NCBI GenBank assembly: GCA_035651655.1 | Contig: DASRFG010000030.1 | Span: 1 to 64,000, forward strand | Length of the DNA: 64,000 bases | Direction: 5' to 3' | DNA from: Terriglobales bacterium | GTDB taxonomy: Bacteria; Acidobacteriota; Terriglobia; Terriglobales; Acidobacteriaceae | Shown here: positions 8,807-19,199 of the stretch, piece after piece | Position numbering within the stretch: position 1 is the first letter of the stretch | Layout of the letters: the number at the start of each line of letters is the position of its first letter | The notes under the pieces: model-generated | The model's database searches: none | What the model saw: the letters and a program-made list of their open reading frames with translations, nothing else | Told to the model about the DNA's origin: nothing | Translations under genes and position numbers: made by a program

Positions 8807-9402
8807 ACCACCTGCCTATTTATACGTGAAAGCAGGCGTGCAAGTTCCGCACGCCCGCGATTGATCCTGGACTTGACAGTACCTTCGGGAACCCGCAAAA
8901 CAACGGCAATTTCTTTGTAATCCATATCTTGCAGGTCACGTAGGACAACAGCCTCGCGTAACTCCGGCGAAAGCTTCTGGAGGGCCTGATGCACCATTTG
9001 GCCCGTCTCCAGGCTTTGTATGTGGGTGTCGGGGGTTCGGCCCTTGTCCGCCAGTTCGTCGCCCAGGGTGCGGCCATCCTCCTCCTGCGAGGGCGCGGCA
9101 TCCAGCGAGTCGGTCTGGCGATCGTGTTTGCTCTTGCGGAAATGGTCCACCAGCAGGTTGCGAGTCAGGGCGGTCATCCACGTGATGAACGCACCACGAT
9201 CCACATCGTAGCTGCTCAAGGTGCGATACATTTTAATGAAAACTTCCTGCGTCAGGTCGTCGGCGTCATCGGCGGAGCCGGAAAAGCGATAGCAGATGTT
9301 GTAAATACGCCGATGGTAGCGTTGTACGATTTCTTCCCAGGCGACCGCATCGCCGCTGATGCAGCGACGTAGTAGCGAGGCCACGACCTGGGTGTCTTCC
9401 AA
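8803..9402 (-). CDS. ECF RNA polymerase sigma factor (RpoE-like)
   Basis: A sigma-70 family extracytoplasmic-function factor of 199 aa. Region 2 includes YNICYRFSGSADDADDLTQE and ITWMTALTRNLLVDHFRKSK. Region 4 carries a helix-turn-helix (MDYKEIAVVLRVPEGTVKS) near residues 155-175. The linker (about residues 95-125) is acidic. It is the first gene of an overlapping four-gene minus-strand unit with an anti-sigma factor and two membrane proteins of LiaF type, which points to an envelope-responsive regulon. Autoregulation is likely for this class; a weak candidate promoter is noted at 9477-9502. Confidence 0.92.
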   Translation of the reverse strand: MEDTQVVASLLRRCISGDAVAWEEIVQRYHRRIYNICYRFSGSADDADDLTQEVFIKMYRTLSSYDVDRGAFITWMTALTRNLLVDHFRKSKHDRQTDSLDAAPSQEEDGRTLGDELADKGRTPDTHIQSLETGQMVHQALQKLSPELREAVVLRDLQDMDYKEIAVVLRVPEGTVKSRINRGRAELARLLSRINRQVV

Positions 9403-9734
9403 CCAGCACTCCCTCGAAAAACTCCTGGTCCTCGATATCCGCTCCAGACCCGGGGAATGTTCACCACCACAGGAGCTTACGGTTTCACAGCCCTAAAAGT
9501 TCTGAGGGCAATTAAAAGAGGCATTGTAGCAAGTGAACGAGGTTTTTCTCGGAAACAGGTGGCTGGGAATCAGGTGAGTACGCCGCTGCCGTTATTTGGC
9601 AGTATTTATGAGCATGTGAGCACTATTCTAGAAACGCAAACCAGCATTTCTCTCTCACCAGAATGGCTGTCGGCGTGCAACACTGCTGGAGTAATAGAAG
9701 GTCTAAACATAACAAATACAAGGGCCCGTCACCG
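9403..9734. other. Intergenic region between divergent ECF operon and secreted protein gene
   Basis: No gene or structured RNA is apparent. It holds the 5' regions of the divergent sigma-factor operon (minus) and the secreted propeller gene (plus). On the minus strand, GAACTT (9497-9502) is followed after 15 bp by CGTAA (9477-9481), which loosely fits an ECF-type AAC...CGT promoter. On the plus strand, a sigma-54-like element is at 9664-9679. Both are weak calls. Confidence 0.4.
9664..9679 (+). promoter_or_regulatory. Possible sigma-54 (-24/-12) promoter
   Basis: TGGCTGTCGGCGTGCA has GG and GC dinucleotides exactly 10 bp apart, as required for sigma-54 promoters. It matches TGGC and TGCA of the TGGCAC-N5-TTGCA consensus. 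It lies about 56 bp before the ATG at 9735. Three sigma-54 related proteins are in this window's regulatory cluster, which makes such promoters plausible, but the match is short and could be chance. Confidence 0.3.
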
Positions 9735-11996
9735 ATGTCCTCTCTGCTGAAGATCTCCAGATTGCCATTTGTTTTCTTCTGCTTATTGTTTTTTGTATCA
9801 ACAGCTCTTGCCGGAACGGTCACAATTCAAAGTCCGGCAGACGGAACGGCGGTGAATTCTCCGGTCCACGTTCACGCGACCTATAACGGCTCGGTGACCG
9901 CGAGTTACATGAAGCTCTGGGTGGACCACGTCGCTGGCACGGTGCAGATGAACACCAATACATTCGACACGACGATCACCCTTTCGAGCGGAAAGCACCT
10001 TGTGGAAGTCCAGGCGGCAGATCCTTCTACGAGTCAGGTCTATACCACGCCTTCGAATTTCACCGTGGCCACGCTAGCGGTGAATCCGCCGGCGACCAGC
10101 TTGATAGCAGGCGCGACGCAGCAGTTCACGGCGAGTGACGCTGCTGGGTTGTCGGTTACCTGGTCAGCCACGGGCGGCACCATCTCCAACAACGGTCTAT
10201 ACACGGCCGGCGCCACTCAGGGGACGTTCAGTGTGACGGCCAAGGACTCAAGCGGCAACCCTGGGACCGCGAAGGTTGTAATCGCACCCGTCCACACCGT
10301 GACCATCGAAAATCCGGCCAACGGTTCAACGGTACCCTCCCCTGTGCTCATTCATGCCACTTACAACGGCTCTGTAGTCGCCACATACATGAAGCTGTGG
10401 GTGGACCACGTCGCGAATCTGATTCAGCGGAACACGAATGTGTTCGATACGAGTATTTATCTCGCTCCGGGGCCTCACCTCATTGAAGTGCAAGCTTCAG
10501 ATCCTTCCACCGGCCTGGTGTACACCACCGGTTCAAGCATGACCGTTTCAGGCACCATCCTCCGGAATTACACCACCTGGAGGAATGACAACATGCGGAC
10601 CGGGCAACAGCCCAATGAGACCGTACTGACGCCCGCCAACGTGAACGCCACTCATTTTGGAATCAAGTTCAGCGTTCCGGTGGACGGAAATCTTTTCGCG
10701 CAGCCACTCTACTTGTCGAAAATCTCAATCGCCGGTGGCACACATAATGTGGTGTTCGTCGCAACTGAGCACGATAGTGTTTACGCCTTCGACGCTGACA
10801 CCGCGGGCGCCCCGCTATGGAAAACGAGCTTGCTTCCTGCCGGTGCAACTACGGTTTCGCAAGCTTTTGTAAATGGAACCATCTACCCGGAGAACGGCAT
10901 CACCGGCACTCCAGTGATTGATTCAGCCGCGGGCACTATCTACGTTGTCGCGGAAACGCTGGAAAGTGGAAATGTGGTCTTCCGGCTGCACGCGCTGAGC
11001 GTCACCACAGGCAGCGAGCGAGCGGGCAGTCCGGTAGTGATCACTACATCCGGATGGCAGCCGAAAGAGCAGATGCAACGCCCCGGCCTGTTGCTGGCGA
11101 ACCGAAACGTCTACATCGCGTTCGGATCCCAGGGAGATACCCCACCCTACCGCGGTTATATTTTCGCCTACAGCGCCAACACGCTGGCGCAGGTTGCGGT
11201 GTGGAACGTCACCCCTACCGGGAACGAAGGCGCTATCTGGATGAGCGGCTCCGGCATATCGGCTGACGCGAACGGTGATCTGTTTGTCTCTACCTCGAAT
11301 GGCACTTGGGATGGAGTGAAGAACTACGCTGACAGCTTCGTTCACTTGAGCCCGAATCTGACCGTATTGGATTACTTCACTCCTTACAACCAGGCTACGC
11401 TTTCAGCACAGGACAAGGATCTCGGCTCCGGTGGTTTGTTGCTGGTTCCAACTCAATCGGGTAGCCATCCCCACGAGCTGATCGGTTGTGGCAAAGGGCC
11501 GGCGATTTACCTTGTAGACCGCGACGTTATGGGTCACCACCAGACCACCTCTGACAGCCAGATTATTCAAACCGTAAATAATGCGATCGGAGGCACAACG
11601 GGTCAGCAGGCGGACGATCACTGCTTCACGACGCCTGCCTATTGGCAGGGAAATTTGTATTTCGTGGGAAACAACGACGTGATGAAGGCGTTCAAGCTCG
11701 ATCCCGCAACCGGAATGATGTCCACCACTCCATGGTCAAAAAGCACATTCGTGTTTAATTTCCCGGGTGCTCACCCAGTGGTGTCGTCAAATGGTTCCAG
11801 CAATGGGATTGTCTGGGTGATGGATCGTCCTACCGCGAATGGGACGTTGCACGCTTACAGCGCGACCAACCTGGCGACCGAGCTGTATCGTAGCCCGAGC
11901 CTGGGGACGCCAACCAAGTGGGCTGTGCCTACCGTAGTCAATGGCAAGGTCTATGTGGGCACTGAAACCAAGCTGTATGTGTTCGCTCCGATGTAA
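9735..11996 (+). CDS. Secreted Ig-like / beta-propeller protein
   Basis: I start this at the ATG at 9735 because it begins a clear signal peptide (MSSLLKISRLPFVFFCLLFFVSTALAG); the reading frame stays open to 9663. The mature protein (about 725 aa) has two near-identical Ig-like modules of about 85 residues (VTIQSPADGTAV... and VTIENPANGSTV..., both with YMKLWVDHVA). They flank a different Ig-like domain of the Ser/Thr-rich bacterial type (VTWSATGGTISNNGLYTAG). From about residue 290 a PQQ-dehydrogenase-like beta-propeller follows (VVFVATEHDSVYAFDADT, VYVGTETKLYVFAPM). I see no dehydrogenase catalytic residues, so this is probably a secreted binding or adhesive protein rather than an enzyme. 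Confidence 0.75.
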   Translation: MSSLLKISRLPFVFFCLLFFVSTALAGTVTIQSPADGTAVNSPVHVHATYNGSVTASYMKLWVDHVAGTVQMNTNTFDTTITLSSGKHLVEVQAADPSTSQVYTTPSNFTVATLAVNPPATSLIAGATQQFTASDAAGLSVTWSATGGTISNNGLYTAGATQGTFSVTAKDSSGNPGTAKVVIAPVHTVTIENPANGSTVPSPVLIHATYNGSVVATYMKLWVDHVANLIQRNTNVFDTSIYLAPGPHLIEVQASDPSTGLVYTTGSSMTVSGTILRNYTTWRNDNMRTGQQPNETVLTPANVNATHFGIKFSVPVDGNLFAQPLYLSKISIAGGTHNVVFVATEHDSVYAFDADTAGAPLWKTSLLPAGATTVSQAFVNGTIYPENGITGTPVIDSAAGTIYVVAETLESGNVVFRLHALSVTTGSERAGSPVVITTSGWQPKEQMQRPGLLLANRNVYIAFGSQGDTPPYRGYIFAYSANTLAQVAVWNVTPTGNEGAIWMSGSGISADANGDLFVSTSNGTWDGVKNYADSFVHLSPNLTVLDYFTPYNQATLSAQDKDLGSGGLLLVPTQSGSHPHELIGCGKGPAIYLVDRDVMGHHQTTSDSQIIQTVNNAIGGTTGQQADDHCFTTPAYWQGNLYFVGNNDVMKAFKLDPATGMMSTTPWSKSTFVFNFPGAHPVVSSNGSSNGIVWVMDRPTANGTLHAYSATNLATELYRSPSLGTPTKWAVPTVVNGKVYVGTETKLYVFAPM

Positions 11997-12032
11997 CCCG
12001 GAAAACACCGTGAGTGTGCAGGTAGAACCGTA

Positions 12033-13337
12033 CTATCTGCGCACCACGATCTCGCCTACCATGCCGTTGTCTTCGTGCTGGGAGCAAAAATACTTGTAGG
12101 TGCCGGGCGCGGTGAAGCTCTGTCGGAAGGTCCCACCGCTTGGAATGATGCCTGAGTCAAACGGCTTGGCATCTTTCGGAAGCTGGGCATCGCCGGGATT
12201 AACTGCGCGCTCCGGAAGCAGCGTCACCGTGTGGGTTCCGCCGGTCGTGTTCTTCCACAAAACAGTCTGTCCGGCAGCGATGGTGAGCCTGGCAGGCGTG
12301 AACTCGTTCTCACCCATCCTCACAACCACAGTCGCCCGTCCCCGCGTGCCCTCCGCACTGCCTGATCCATGGCCTGCAGTCGTGGGTACGAAGTGAGCCA
12401 CGACTCCCAACCCGGTGGCGCGCTGCCCCTCCCATGGCTGCCCGTTAGCGACGCAGGTTTCAGCCAGTCCATCCGCAGAGTATTTGACGCTGCCGCTCTG
12501 ATCAGCACACAGCGCAGGCTTACCGGCCTGGAGAGGAACCGCGGTGATCTCGAATGAAGTAACCGGCGGACTACCGCAACCGCCGATGGCGAATTTATAG
12601 CCGTCCTTGGTACCACTCGCGAGCGCCCGGTCAAGGACAAGAGCGCTGCTATTTCCATGGCCAAAGCGCACAATGGCCAAATCCTGCAGAGAGCAAGTAA
12701 AGCCATGCTCGGGGTGTAGTGCCCTATATTTCACCTCCGCATTCTGTAGAATGCCGAGATCGTTGGCCACCAGCATCCCCGAAGTAGCGGACTCCTGTTT
12801 TTGAAACGTTTGAGTCAGTGCCTTGAGAAATTCGGGATCGTCCAGAGGCAGGCGCAGGCCCAGCCCGATCTCCTTCAGCTTCCAGACTCCACCCTGGAGG
12901 GCCATTTTAAGATTCACTTTGGGATAGAAAGTGGTCATTGCATCTTCCACTTCGCCCTTGAAGGTGTGAAATGACAGGGCCAACTCAGCCTGATCGCCCA
13001 TCAGGTCATCTGTGTCAATGTTCACCTGGAATTTCTCTCCCGTGCGTGGGTCGCGGCTCCAAGCCAGGATGGGACCGGCTTCAACAATTTGCAATCCCCC
13101 AACTTGCCCGTTGCCGTGGAACCCGAGACTGCCGAGCATAGGGACTCCAAATCGCATCGCACCTGCCTTTACCAAAGCGAGCTTTGTAGCGTCCGGCAGA
13201 TGCGTCTCGAAGGCTGCCTGGCCGCCGCTGAAGAACATTTCAATCAGCGCCTGCCGCGGCGATTGTTGGATTTTGGCTTGCTGCGCGTAAAGTGAGGAAG
13301 TAAATACCAGAAGCAGAACAAGGCGGGACCGGAACAT
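12033..13337 (-). CDS. Secreted pilin-like domain fused to a C-terminal cupredoxin
   Basis: The start at 13337 is chosen for an AGGAGG Shine-Dalgarno 4 bp upstream and a following signal peptide (MFRSRLVLLLVFTSSLYAQ). The middle of the 434-residue product (about residues 190-310) resembles the globular part of type IV pilin-like proteins common in Acidobacteria (LQNAEVKYRALHPEHGFTC, then ALCADQSGSVKYSADG), but without the hydrophobic pilin helix. The C-terminal 95 residues are a plastocyanin-like cupredoxin: ENEFTPARLTIAAGQTVLW, a His ligand in GGTHTV, and the Cys/His/Met set in YFCSQHEDNGMVG. That makes a complete type 1 copper site. It is likely an exported copper electron-carrier or copper-binding protein. 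The N-terminal roughly 170 residues are unassigned. Confidence 0.72.
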   Translation of the reverse strand: MFRSRLVLLLVFTSSLYAQQAKIQQSPRQALIEMFFSGGQAAFETHLPDATKLALVKAGAMRFGVPMLGSLGFHGNGQVGGLQIVEAGPILAWSRDPRTGEKFQVNIDTDDLMGDQAELALSFHTFKGEVEDAMTTFYPKVNLKMALQGGVWKLKEIGLGLRLPLDDPEFLKALTQTFQKQESATSGMLVANDLGILQNAEVKYRALHPEHGFTCSLQDLAIVRFGHGNSSALVLDRALASGTKDGYKFAIGGCGSPPVTSFEITAVPLQAGKPALCADQSGSVKYSADGLAETCVANGQPWEGQRATGLGVVAHFVPTTAGHGSGSAEGTRGRATVVVRMGENEFTPARLTIAAGQTVLWKNTTGGTHTVTLLPERAVNPGDAQLPKDAKPFDSGIIPSGGTFRQSFTAPGTYKYFCSQHEDNGMVGEIVVRR

Positions 13338-13408
13338 ACGTCCTCCTGCTGTAGCGAACTTACACTTAGTTCCCAGCGGATGCAAAGTATCGCGGAGGCT
13401 GCAGCAGT

Positions 13409-14659
13409 CTATTCGGAGGTGAAGTAGTCCACCGTCACCGGATTTTCAAACAAAGAGTAATCGCGGGTCACCACGGTGATGCCGCTGTCGGTAACGAAGA
13501 AGCGCTGGCGATCAGCTTCGGTGTCATAGCCGATTACCGTGCCTTCAGGGATGTGCACATCGCGATCAAGAATGGCACGCCGAACGCGGCAATGCCGACC
13601 GATGTTCACATGGGAGAACAGGATGCTTGCGTCCACTTCGCTATAGGAATTGACCCGCACGTCGGGGGACAAAATGCTGTTGCGGACCACGCCTCCCGAG
13701 ACGATGCAGCCGGCAGAAACAATGGAATCGAGCGCAATGCCGGTGCGCCCCGGCTCGGCGAAGACGAATTTTGCAGGCGGATACTGCCGCTGGTGAGTGC
13801 GGATCGGCCAGTGCTCGTCGTAAAGATTGAAGACCGGCGAGACTGAGACCACATCCATGTTGGCCTCGTAGTAGGCCTCGAGCGTGCCCACATCCCGCCA
13901 GTAGAGTGCTTCCTTCTGGTTCTCATCAATAAAGTTGAAAGAGTAAACCTTGTAGTCCTCAACCATTTTGGGCAGGACGTCGTGCCCAAAGTCGTGAGAA
14001 GAGTTGGGGTCTTCAGCGTCCTTCAGCAGGACCGGAATGAGCACGTCGGTGTTGAACAGATAAATGCCCATGGAGGCGGAGACCATGCGCGGATTGTAGG
14101 GAGAGCGGATATCGGTACGTTCGGGTTTCTCCTGGAAGCCAACGATGTGACCGGTGCGATCAATGTCCACCACTCCGAAGCGATAAGTCTCACTGGGATC
14201 AACCAGGATGGTAGCCACGGTGACGTCGGCGCCGGAGTCAAGGTGTTGCTGCAGCATGAGGCCGTAGTTCATCTTGTAGATGTGGTCGCCGGAAAGAATG
14301 AGCACGTGCTTGGGCTGCTCGGAACCGATGGAATAGATGTTCTGGTAAACCGCGTCCGCCGTCCCCATGTACCAGTTTTCGCTCACCCTCTTCATAGGTG
14401 GCAATATCTCGATGAATTCGCCCATTTCGCGGGCGACGATGTTCCAACCCTCACGGATGTGGCGATTCAGGGACAGCGCTTTGTACTGGGTGAGAATGTA
14501 AACCCGGCGCAGGTCAGAGTTGACGCAGTTGGAAAGTGTCACATCAATAATGCGGTAGATACCGCCAAAAGTGACCGCGGGCTTGGCCCGGTCGCGGGTG
14601 AGCGGATAAAGGCGCTCCCCTGCGCCGCCGGCCAACAGTACTCCGAGAGTGTCTTTCAT
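13409..14659 (-). CDS. glgC: Glucose-1-phosphate adenylyltransferase
   Basis: Makes ADP-glucose from ATP and glucose 1-phosphate, the committed step of glycogen synthesis. The N-terminal nucleotidyltransferase signature GGAGERLYPLTRDRAKPAV follows directly after the chosen start (MKDTLGVLLAGG), so I prefer the ATG at 14659 over the longer frame to 14683. Sugar and nucleotide sites such as HVLILSGDHIYKMNYG and the C-terminal left-handed beta-helix (VRVNSYSEVDASILFSHVNIG) are intact. The length of 416 aa is typical. No other glg genes lie nearby. Confidence 0.94.
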   Translation of the reverse strand: MKDTLGVLLAGGAGERLYPLTRDRAKPAVTFGGIYRIIDVTLSNCVNSDLRRVYILTQYKALSLNRHIREGWNIVAREMGEFIEILPPMKRVSENWYMGTADAVYQNIYSIGSEQPKHVLILSGDHIYKMNYGLMLQQHLDSGADVTVATILVDPSETYRFGVVDIDRTGHIVGFQEKPERTDIRSPYNPRMVSASMGIYLFNTDVLIPVLLKDAEDPNSSHDFGHDVLPKMVEDYKVYSFNFIDENQKEALYWRDVGTLEAYYEANMDVVSVSPVFNLYDEHWPIRTHQRQYPPAKFVFAEPGRTGIALDSIVSAGCIVSGGVVRNSILSPDVRVNSYSEVDASILFSHVNIGRHCRVRRAILDRDVHIPEGTVIGYDTEADRQRFFVTDSGITVVTRDYSLFENPVTVDYFTSE

Positions 14660-14833
14660 CGCGGGTCCATGGAGTCCGTGCACGAGTGACTGGCGACGAA
14701 CCTGCGCACAGGAACGGCGCTCACAGCGCTTGTTCCCGCACCGGGAACGTTAGATGCTAGCACAATGGGTGCGAGAAGACTGCAAACCTCGCGCGCGGTG
14801 CTGGGGACTTTCGGAAGGCGCGCGAAAAGCACG

Positions 14834-15118
14834 CTAGGCGGCGTCTTCGGAGCTGATCTTAAGCGCCTTGAGGAACTTCAAATCGTGGGTGTTGAGTTTA
14901 AATTCGGGTACCCGGGTTCGGGTGGTGACCAGCGGGCGCTTGCGGGCTGGCTGTTCGTCAGGGCGATTGAATCCTATAGTCGCCTCAAGAACGAGAAAAA
15001 TGTCATAGCCGTCGGCTTTGATGCGGGAGATGACTTCAGCGATCTGCTCCGAATCAGTCAGCGATTCGCTGATGGCGTCACCCAGTTCCTTTATAAGTTT
15101 CTTTAGTTTCTGGTCCAC
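14834..15118 (-). CDS. Small conserved hypothetical protein
   Basis: A 94-residue soluble protein beginning VDQKLKKLIKELGDAISESL, with a GTG start preceded by a GAGGG Shine-Dalgarno. The N-terminal half is a predicted amphipathic helix with SDSEQIAEVISRIKADGYDIFLVLEATI; the C-terminal part is basic then mixed. I recall similar short proteins in Acidobacteriota but cannot assign a function. It lies alone between glgC and the small membrane protein gene. Confidence 0.6.
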   Translation of the reverse strand: MDQKLKKLIKELGDAISESLTDSEQIAEVISRIKADGYDIFLVLEATIGFNRPDEQPARKRPLVTTRTRVPEFKLNTHDLKFLKALKISSEDAA

Positions 15119-15238
15119 ATTGCCCTCTGCGGGGTATTAAAGGGTCCGTTTGCGACCCTCTAAACACTTTGATGCCCGTGGAGGCCCGAGAGTTTCGCAG
15201 AGACCCTCAGCATTACGCAGCACTGCTAAAATGCGGGT

Positions 15239-15586
15239 GTGGCGGGGATCTCGACAGCCCGAAAAATTGGCGTGGTGGCCCGAGTTGCCTCCCGAGTAGC
15301 TGCCCAACAGGCGGGACGGAATCGCACCCTGGGGGCGGCAGTCAAGGCTGGGCGCGTCACTCTGGCCTCATTCGGGCGAGTGCTGCATCTGCTTTGGCTG
15401 GAAGTAGTGGGATTCTTTTTCCTGTCGTTTGCCGTCATCGGCTGCGTCGCCCTGGTGCGTGAATACCCTAAGTATCAGGCAGGTAAAGTGGGAGCTGCGA
15501 AGATTATCGCCCCAGCTTGCTTTATGGTGCTGTTCGCCTATTTCGGCGTGAGTTCGTTCTTGCGGACGAGAAAAAAGAGGCCCTGA
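15239..15586 (+). CDS. Small two-TM membrane protein
   Basis: A 115-residue protein with a GTG start. A basic N-terminal segment (residues 1-45, rich in Ala/Arg) precedes two membrane helices at about residues 52-73 ([22 protein letters not shown]) and 85-105 ([20 protein letters not shown]), then a KKR tail. It runs into the start of the methylmalonyl-CoA mutase gene, so the two are probably co-transcribed. The function is unknown; nothing ties it to mutase chemistry. Confidence 0.6.
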   Translation: MAGISTARKIGVVARVASRVAAQQAGRNRTLGAAVKAGRVTLASFGRVLHLLWLEVVGFFFLSFAVIGCVALVREYPKYQAGKVGAAKIIAPACFMVLFAYFGVSSFLRTRKKRP

Positions 15587-15594
15587 TCAGGGCT

Positions 15595-17274
15595 ATGGTA
15601 GAGAAAGTCAAACCCGGCTCTGATCTGCAACCACCAGCCGCGGAGCAGGCCGTGGGTACAGGCACACCGGCAGCCGCTCCGGGTCCTTCCCTGGCAGATA
15701 CTCAGGAAACCTCCTCTCACATAAACGTGCACCCGCTGTACACGCCCGCCGATCTCGCGGACTGGAACCAGGAGCGGGATGTCGGCTATCCCGGGGTGCC
15801 GCCCTTTACCCGTGGCGTGCAGCCCACCATGTATCGCGGCCGTTTGTGGACCATGCGCCAGTACGCCGGAATGGGCGATGCCGAGGAGTCCAACAAACGT
15901 TACAAGTATCTATTGGCCCACGGGACCACGGGACTTTCCGTCGCTTTCGATCTCCCCACGCAAATTGGTCTTGATTCTGATCATCCCCTGGCGGAAGGCG
16001 AGGTGGGCAAAGTAGGCGTGGCCATTGATTCCATCGAGGACATGGAGCGGCTCTTCGACGGCATTGATTTGACCAGGATTTCCACGTCCATGACCATCAA
16101 CGCCACCGCAGCCATCTTGCTGGCGCTGTATATCGCCGTGGCAAAAAGAAAAGGTGCGGATTTGCGGAAGATTTCCGGCACGGTACAGAACGACGTGCTG
16201 AAGGAATACATTGCCCGTGGGACGTACATATATCCAGTGGCATCGGCAATGCGCATCATTACGGACCTGTTTGCATTTTGTAACCAGCAGGTGCCGGAAT
16301 GGAACACCATTTCAATTTCCGGTTATCACATGCGCGAGGCCGGATGCACAGCCGTGCAGGAAGTGGCGTTCACGCTTGCCAACGGCATCACCTATGTGAC
16401 TGCCGCCAGGAACGCTGGCCTCGATGTTGACCAGTTCGCGCCGCGACTCTCGTTCTTCTTCGCTTCCCACAACAATTTCCTGGAAGAGGTAGCCAAGTTC
16501 CGGGCCGCGCGGCGAATGTGGGCGGAGATCATGCGCGAGCGCTTTGAGGCGAGCAATCCGCGCGCATGGATGCTGCGCTTCCATACCCAGACGGCAGGTT
16601 CCACGCTCACCGCGCAACAGCCGGAAAACAATATCGTTCGCACCGCGCTGCAGGCCATGGCTGCCGTGCTGGGCGGAACGCAATCGCTGCATACCAATTC
16701 GTATGATGAGGCGCTGGCTTTGCCGACGGAGCAAGCGGCGCGTGTGGCGCTGCGCACGCAGCAAGTCATCGCCTACGAATCGGGCGCGGCGCAAACCGTT
16801 GATCCCGTCGCCGGTTCTTACTACCTGGAAGCTCTCACCAATGACATTGAGGCGCGCGCCAATGCCTACATTGAGAAGATCGATGCCCTTGGCGGTATGC
16901 TGCGGGCTATTGAGCGCGGCTACGTGCAGCAGGAGATCCAAAACGCGGCCTACGAATTTCAACAGGCGGTTGATGGGCTCGAGGCCGTTGTCGTGGGCGT
17001 GAACCGTTTCACCGTGGAGGAGGATAGTTCGGTCCCGCTGCAGCGCATCGAGGAAGGACTGGAGCGAAAGCAGATAGGACGCCTACGCGCATTGCGAGCC
17101 AAGCGAGACACCGCCTGGAAACAAGCCATCGTCCAGGTCGAGGACGCAGCGCGCTCGGGCAATAACTTGATGCCGCATATCATTCATGCCGTAGAGTCCT
17201 ATGCAACCGTGGGCGAAATCTCTGATGCGCTGCGGCGAGTGTTTGGGGAATACAAAGAGACAGTAGTGATCTGA
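15595..17274 (+). CDS. Methylmalonyl-CoA mutase, catalytic (large) subunit
   Basis: The catalytic subunit of a B12-dependent acyl-CoA mutase that interconverts methylmalonyl-CoA and succinyl-CoA (propionate and odd-chain fat catabolism). The (beta/alpha)8 barrel is complete: [49 protein letters not shown] and [21 protein letters not shown]. It ends after about 559 residues without a cobalamin-binding domain, so it is the large subunit of the split type; the B12 subunit is not in this window. I chose ATG 15595; an in-frame TTG at 15517 would overlap the upstream gene and add 26 residues. An isobutyryl- or ethylmalonyl-CoA mutase specificity cannot be excluded from sequence reading alone. Confidence 0.88.
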   Translation: MVEKVKPGSDLQPPAAEQAVGTGTPAAAPGPSLADTQETSSHINVHPLYTPADLADWNQERDVGYPGVPPFTRGVQPTMYRGRLWTMRQYAGMGDAEESNKRYKYLLAHGTTGLSVAFDLPTQIGLDSDHPLAEGEVGKVGVAIDSIEDMERLFDGIDLTRISTSMTINATAAILLALYIAVAKRKGADLRKISGTVQNDVLKEYIARGTYIYPVASAMRIITDLFAFCNQQVPEWNTISISGYHMREAGCTAVQEVAFTLANGITYVTAARNAGLDVDQFAPRLSFFFASHNNFLEEVAKFRAARRMWAEIMRERFEASNPRAWMLRFHTQTAGSTLTAQQPENNIVRTALQAMAAVLGGTQSLHTNSYDEALALPTEQAARVALRTQQVIAYESGAAQTVDPVAGSYYLEALTNDIEARANAYIEKIDALGGMLRAIERGYVQQEIQNAAYEFQQAVDGLEAVVVGVNRFTVEEDSSVPLQRIEEGLERKQIGRLRALRAKRDTAWKQAIVQVEDAARSGNNLMPHIIHAVESYATVGEISDALRRVFGEYKETVVI

Positions 17275-17302
17275 AGAAAGTTTCGAGTTTCAGATTTCAA
17301 AG

Positions 17303-17482
17303 CTAATTTTGCGCTTCGAAATCGCAGGCTTCGCGGCAGTTCCGGCAGTAGAAGCAGCCATCCTGGCACAGACGGACATTATCTTCGCCATAGCAGATTG
17401 AACAATACCGGTCACATTGGCAGTGTTTTTCTTCCTGCTCGCAAATACCACAGCGAAATTTCGCGTCCGTGGGCATCGCCAT
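17303..17482 (-). CDS. Cysteine-rich small protein (11 Cys in about 58 residues)
   Basis: This is a short reading frame read on the minus strand. It starts at ATG 17482 (GGAG 11 bp upstream) or the in-frame ATG at 17476 and ends at TAG 17303-17305. Numbered from the shorter start, the 57-residue product has cysteines at 9, 12, 19, 21, 25, 28, 37, 41, 44, 47 and 51, arranged as CGIC, CQC, CSIC and CFYCRNCREAC. There is no signal peptide. The regular CxxC spacing and acidic rest make a multi-zinc or Fe-S binding protein likely, and make a chance frame unlikely. I do not recognise a named family. It lies just after the mutase gene but on the opposite strand. Confidence 0.65.
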   Translation of the reverse strand: MAMPTDAKFRCGICEQEEKHCQCDRYCSICYGEDNVRLCQDGCFYCRNCREACDFEAQN

Positions 17483-17572
17483 ACTTTAGCGCGCTCCAGC
17501 ATGGGTCCGAAGTTACCGAGGTACTCGCAGAGGCTGTACGAAGCCCGTTTATGCAATGCCAGCGGTAGTGGG

Positions 17573-17776
17573 TCAATTTGGATTTCTCTCGCTAATCGAA
17601 CGTCGAGCCATGCGGAAACTGAAGTAGGCGATCAAAAGCGCGACCAGCGTTACAGTGATCGTGTACTTTGCCGACCAATATGTGTGCGTTATTAGAAGGC
17701 TGATCCCTGTGCCAGCACCAGCGGCAAAGAGAACCCCGCCAAGAATGCCAGTTATGGCTAATATTGCGCGTTTCAA
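17573..17776 (-). CDS. Small two-TM membrane protein
   Basis: A 67-residue protein with two hydrophobic segments (ILAITGILGGVLFAAGAG and TITVTLVALLIAYFSFRMA) and a basic C-terminus. I prefer the TTG at 17776 because GGAGGGAG stands about 7 bp upstream; the frame can be extended to an ATG at 17824 (83 aa). No function is evident. Confidence 0.5.
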   Translation of the reverse strand: MKRAILAITGILGGVLFAAGAGTGISLLITHTYWSAKYTITVTLVALLIAYFSFRMARRSISERNPN

Positions 17777-18019
17777 GCCGTAACTCCCTCCGACTTGAGT
17801 CTCCAATAGTACCCGTGCGGTCATCTTGAGTGCAAAGCTACTGAACTCCTGCCACAGGGTAGGTCGGTCCGTCGGTCATCGCAGCACGCAAGCAGCAGCA
17901 GAACGAGAAATAGTCGGTAGTGGCTCAGTTTGCTGCCAGCGGCACAATTGACCATCTGAAAATGCGCGTGTTACCGTAAAAAGTTCAAACATTTCCGCTC
18001 GACGAGACCAGGAACCGTA

Positions 18020-19165
<1,146 letters not shown>

Positions 19166-19199
19166 AAAGTGCAGCTCCCCCGGAGGGGCAACAGAACGC

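Noticed and set aside
17777-18019. Glycine riboswitch before gcvT
   Set aside because: No tandem aptamer-like GGAGAG / CTCTGG pattern could be found.
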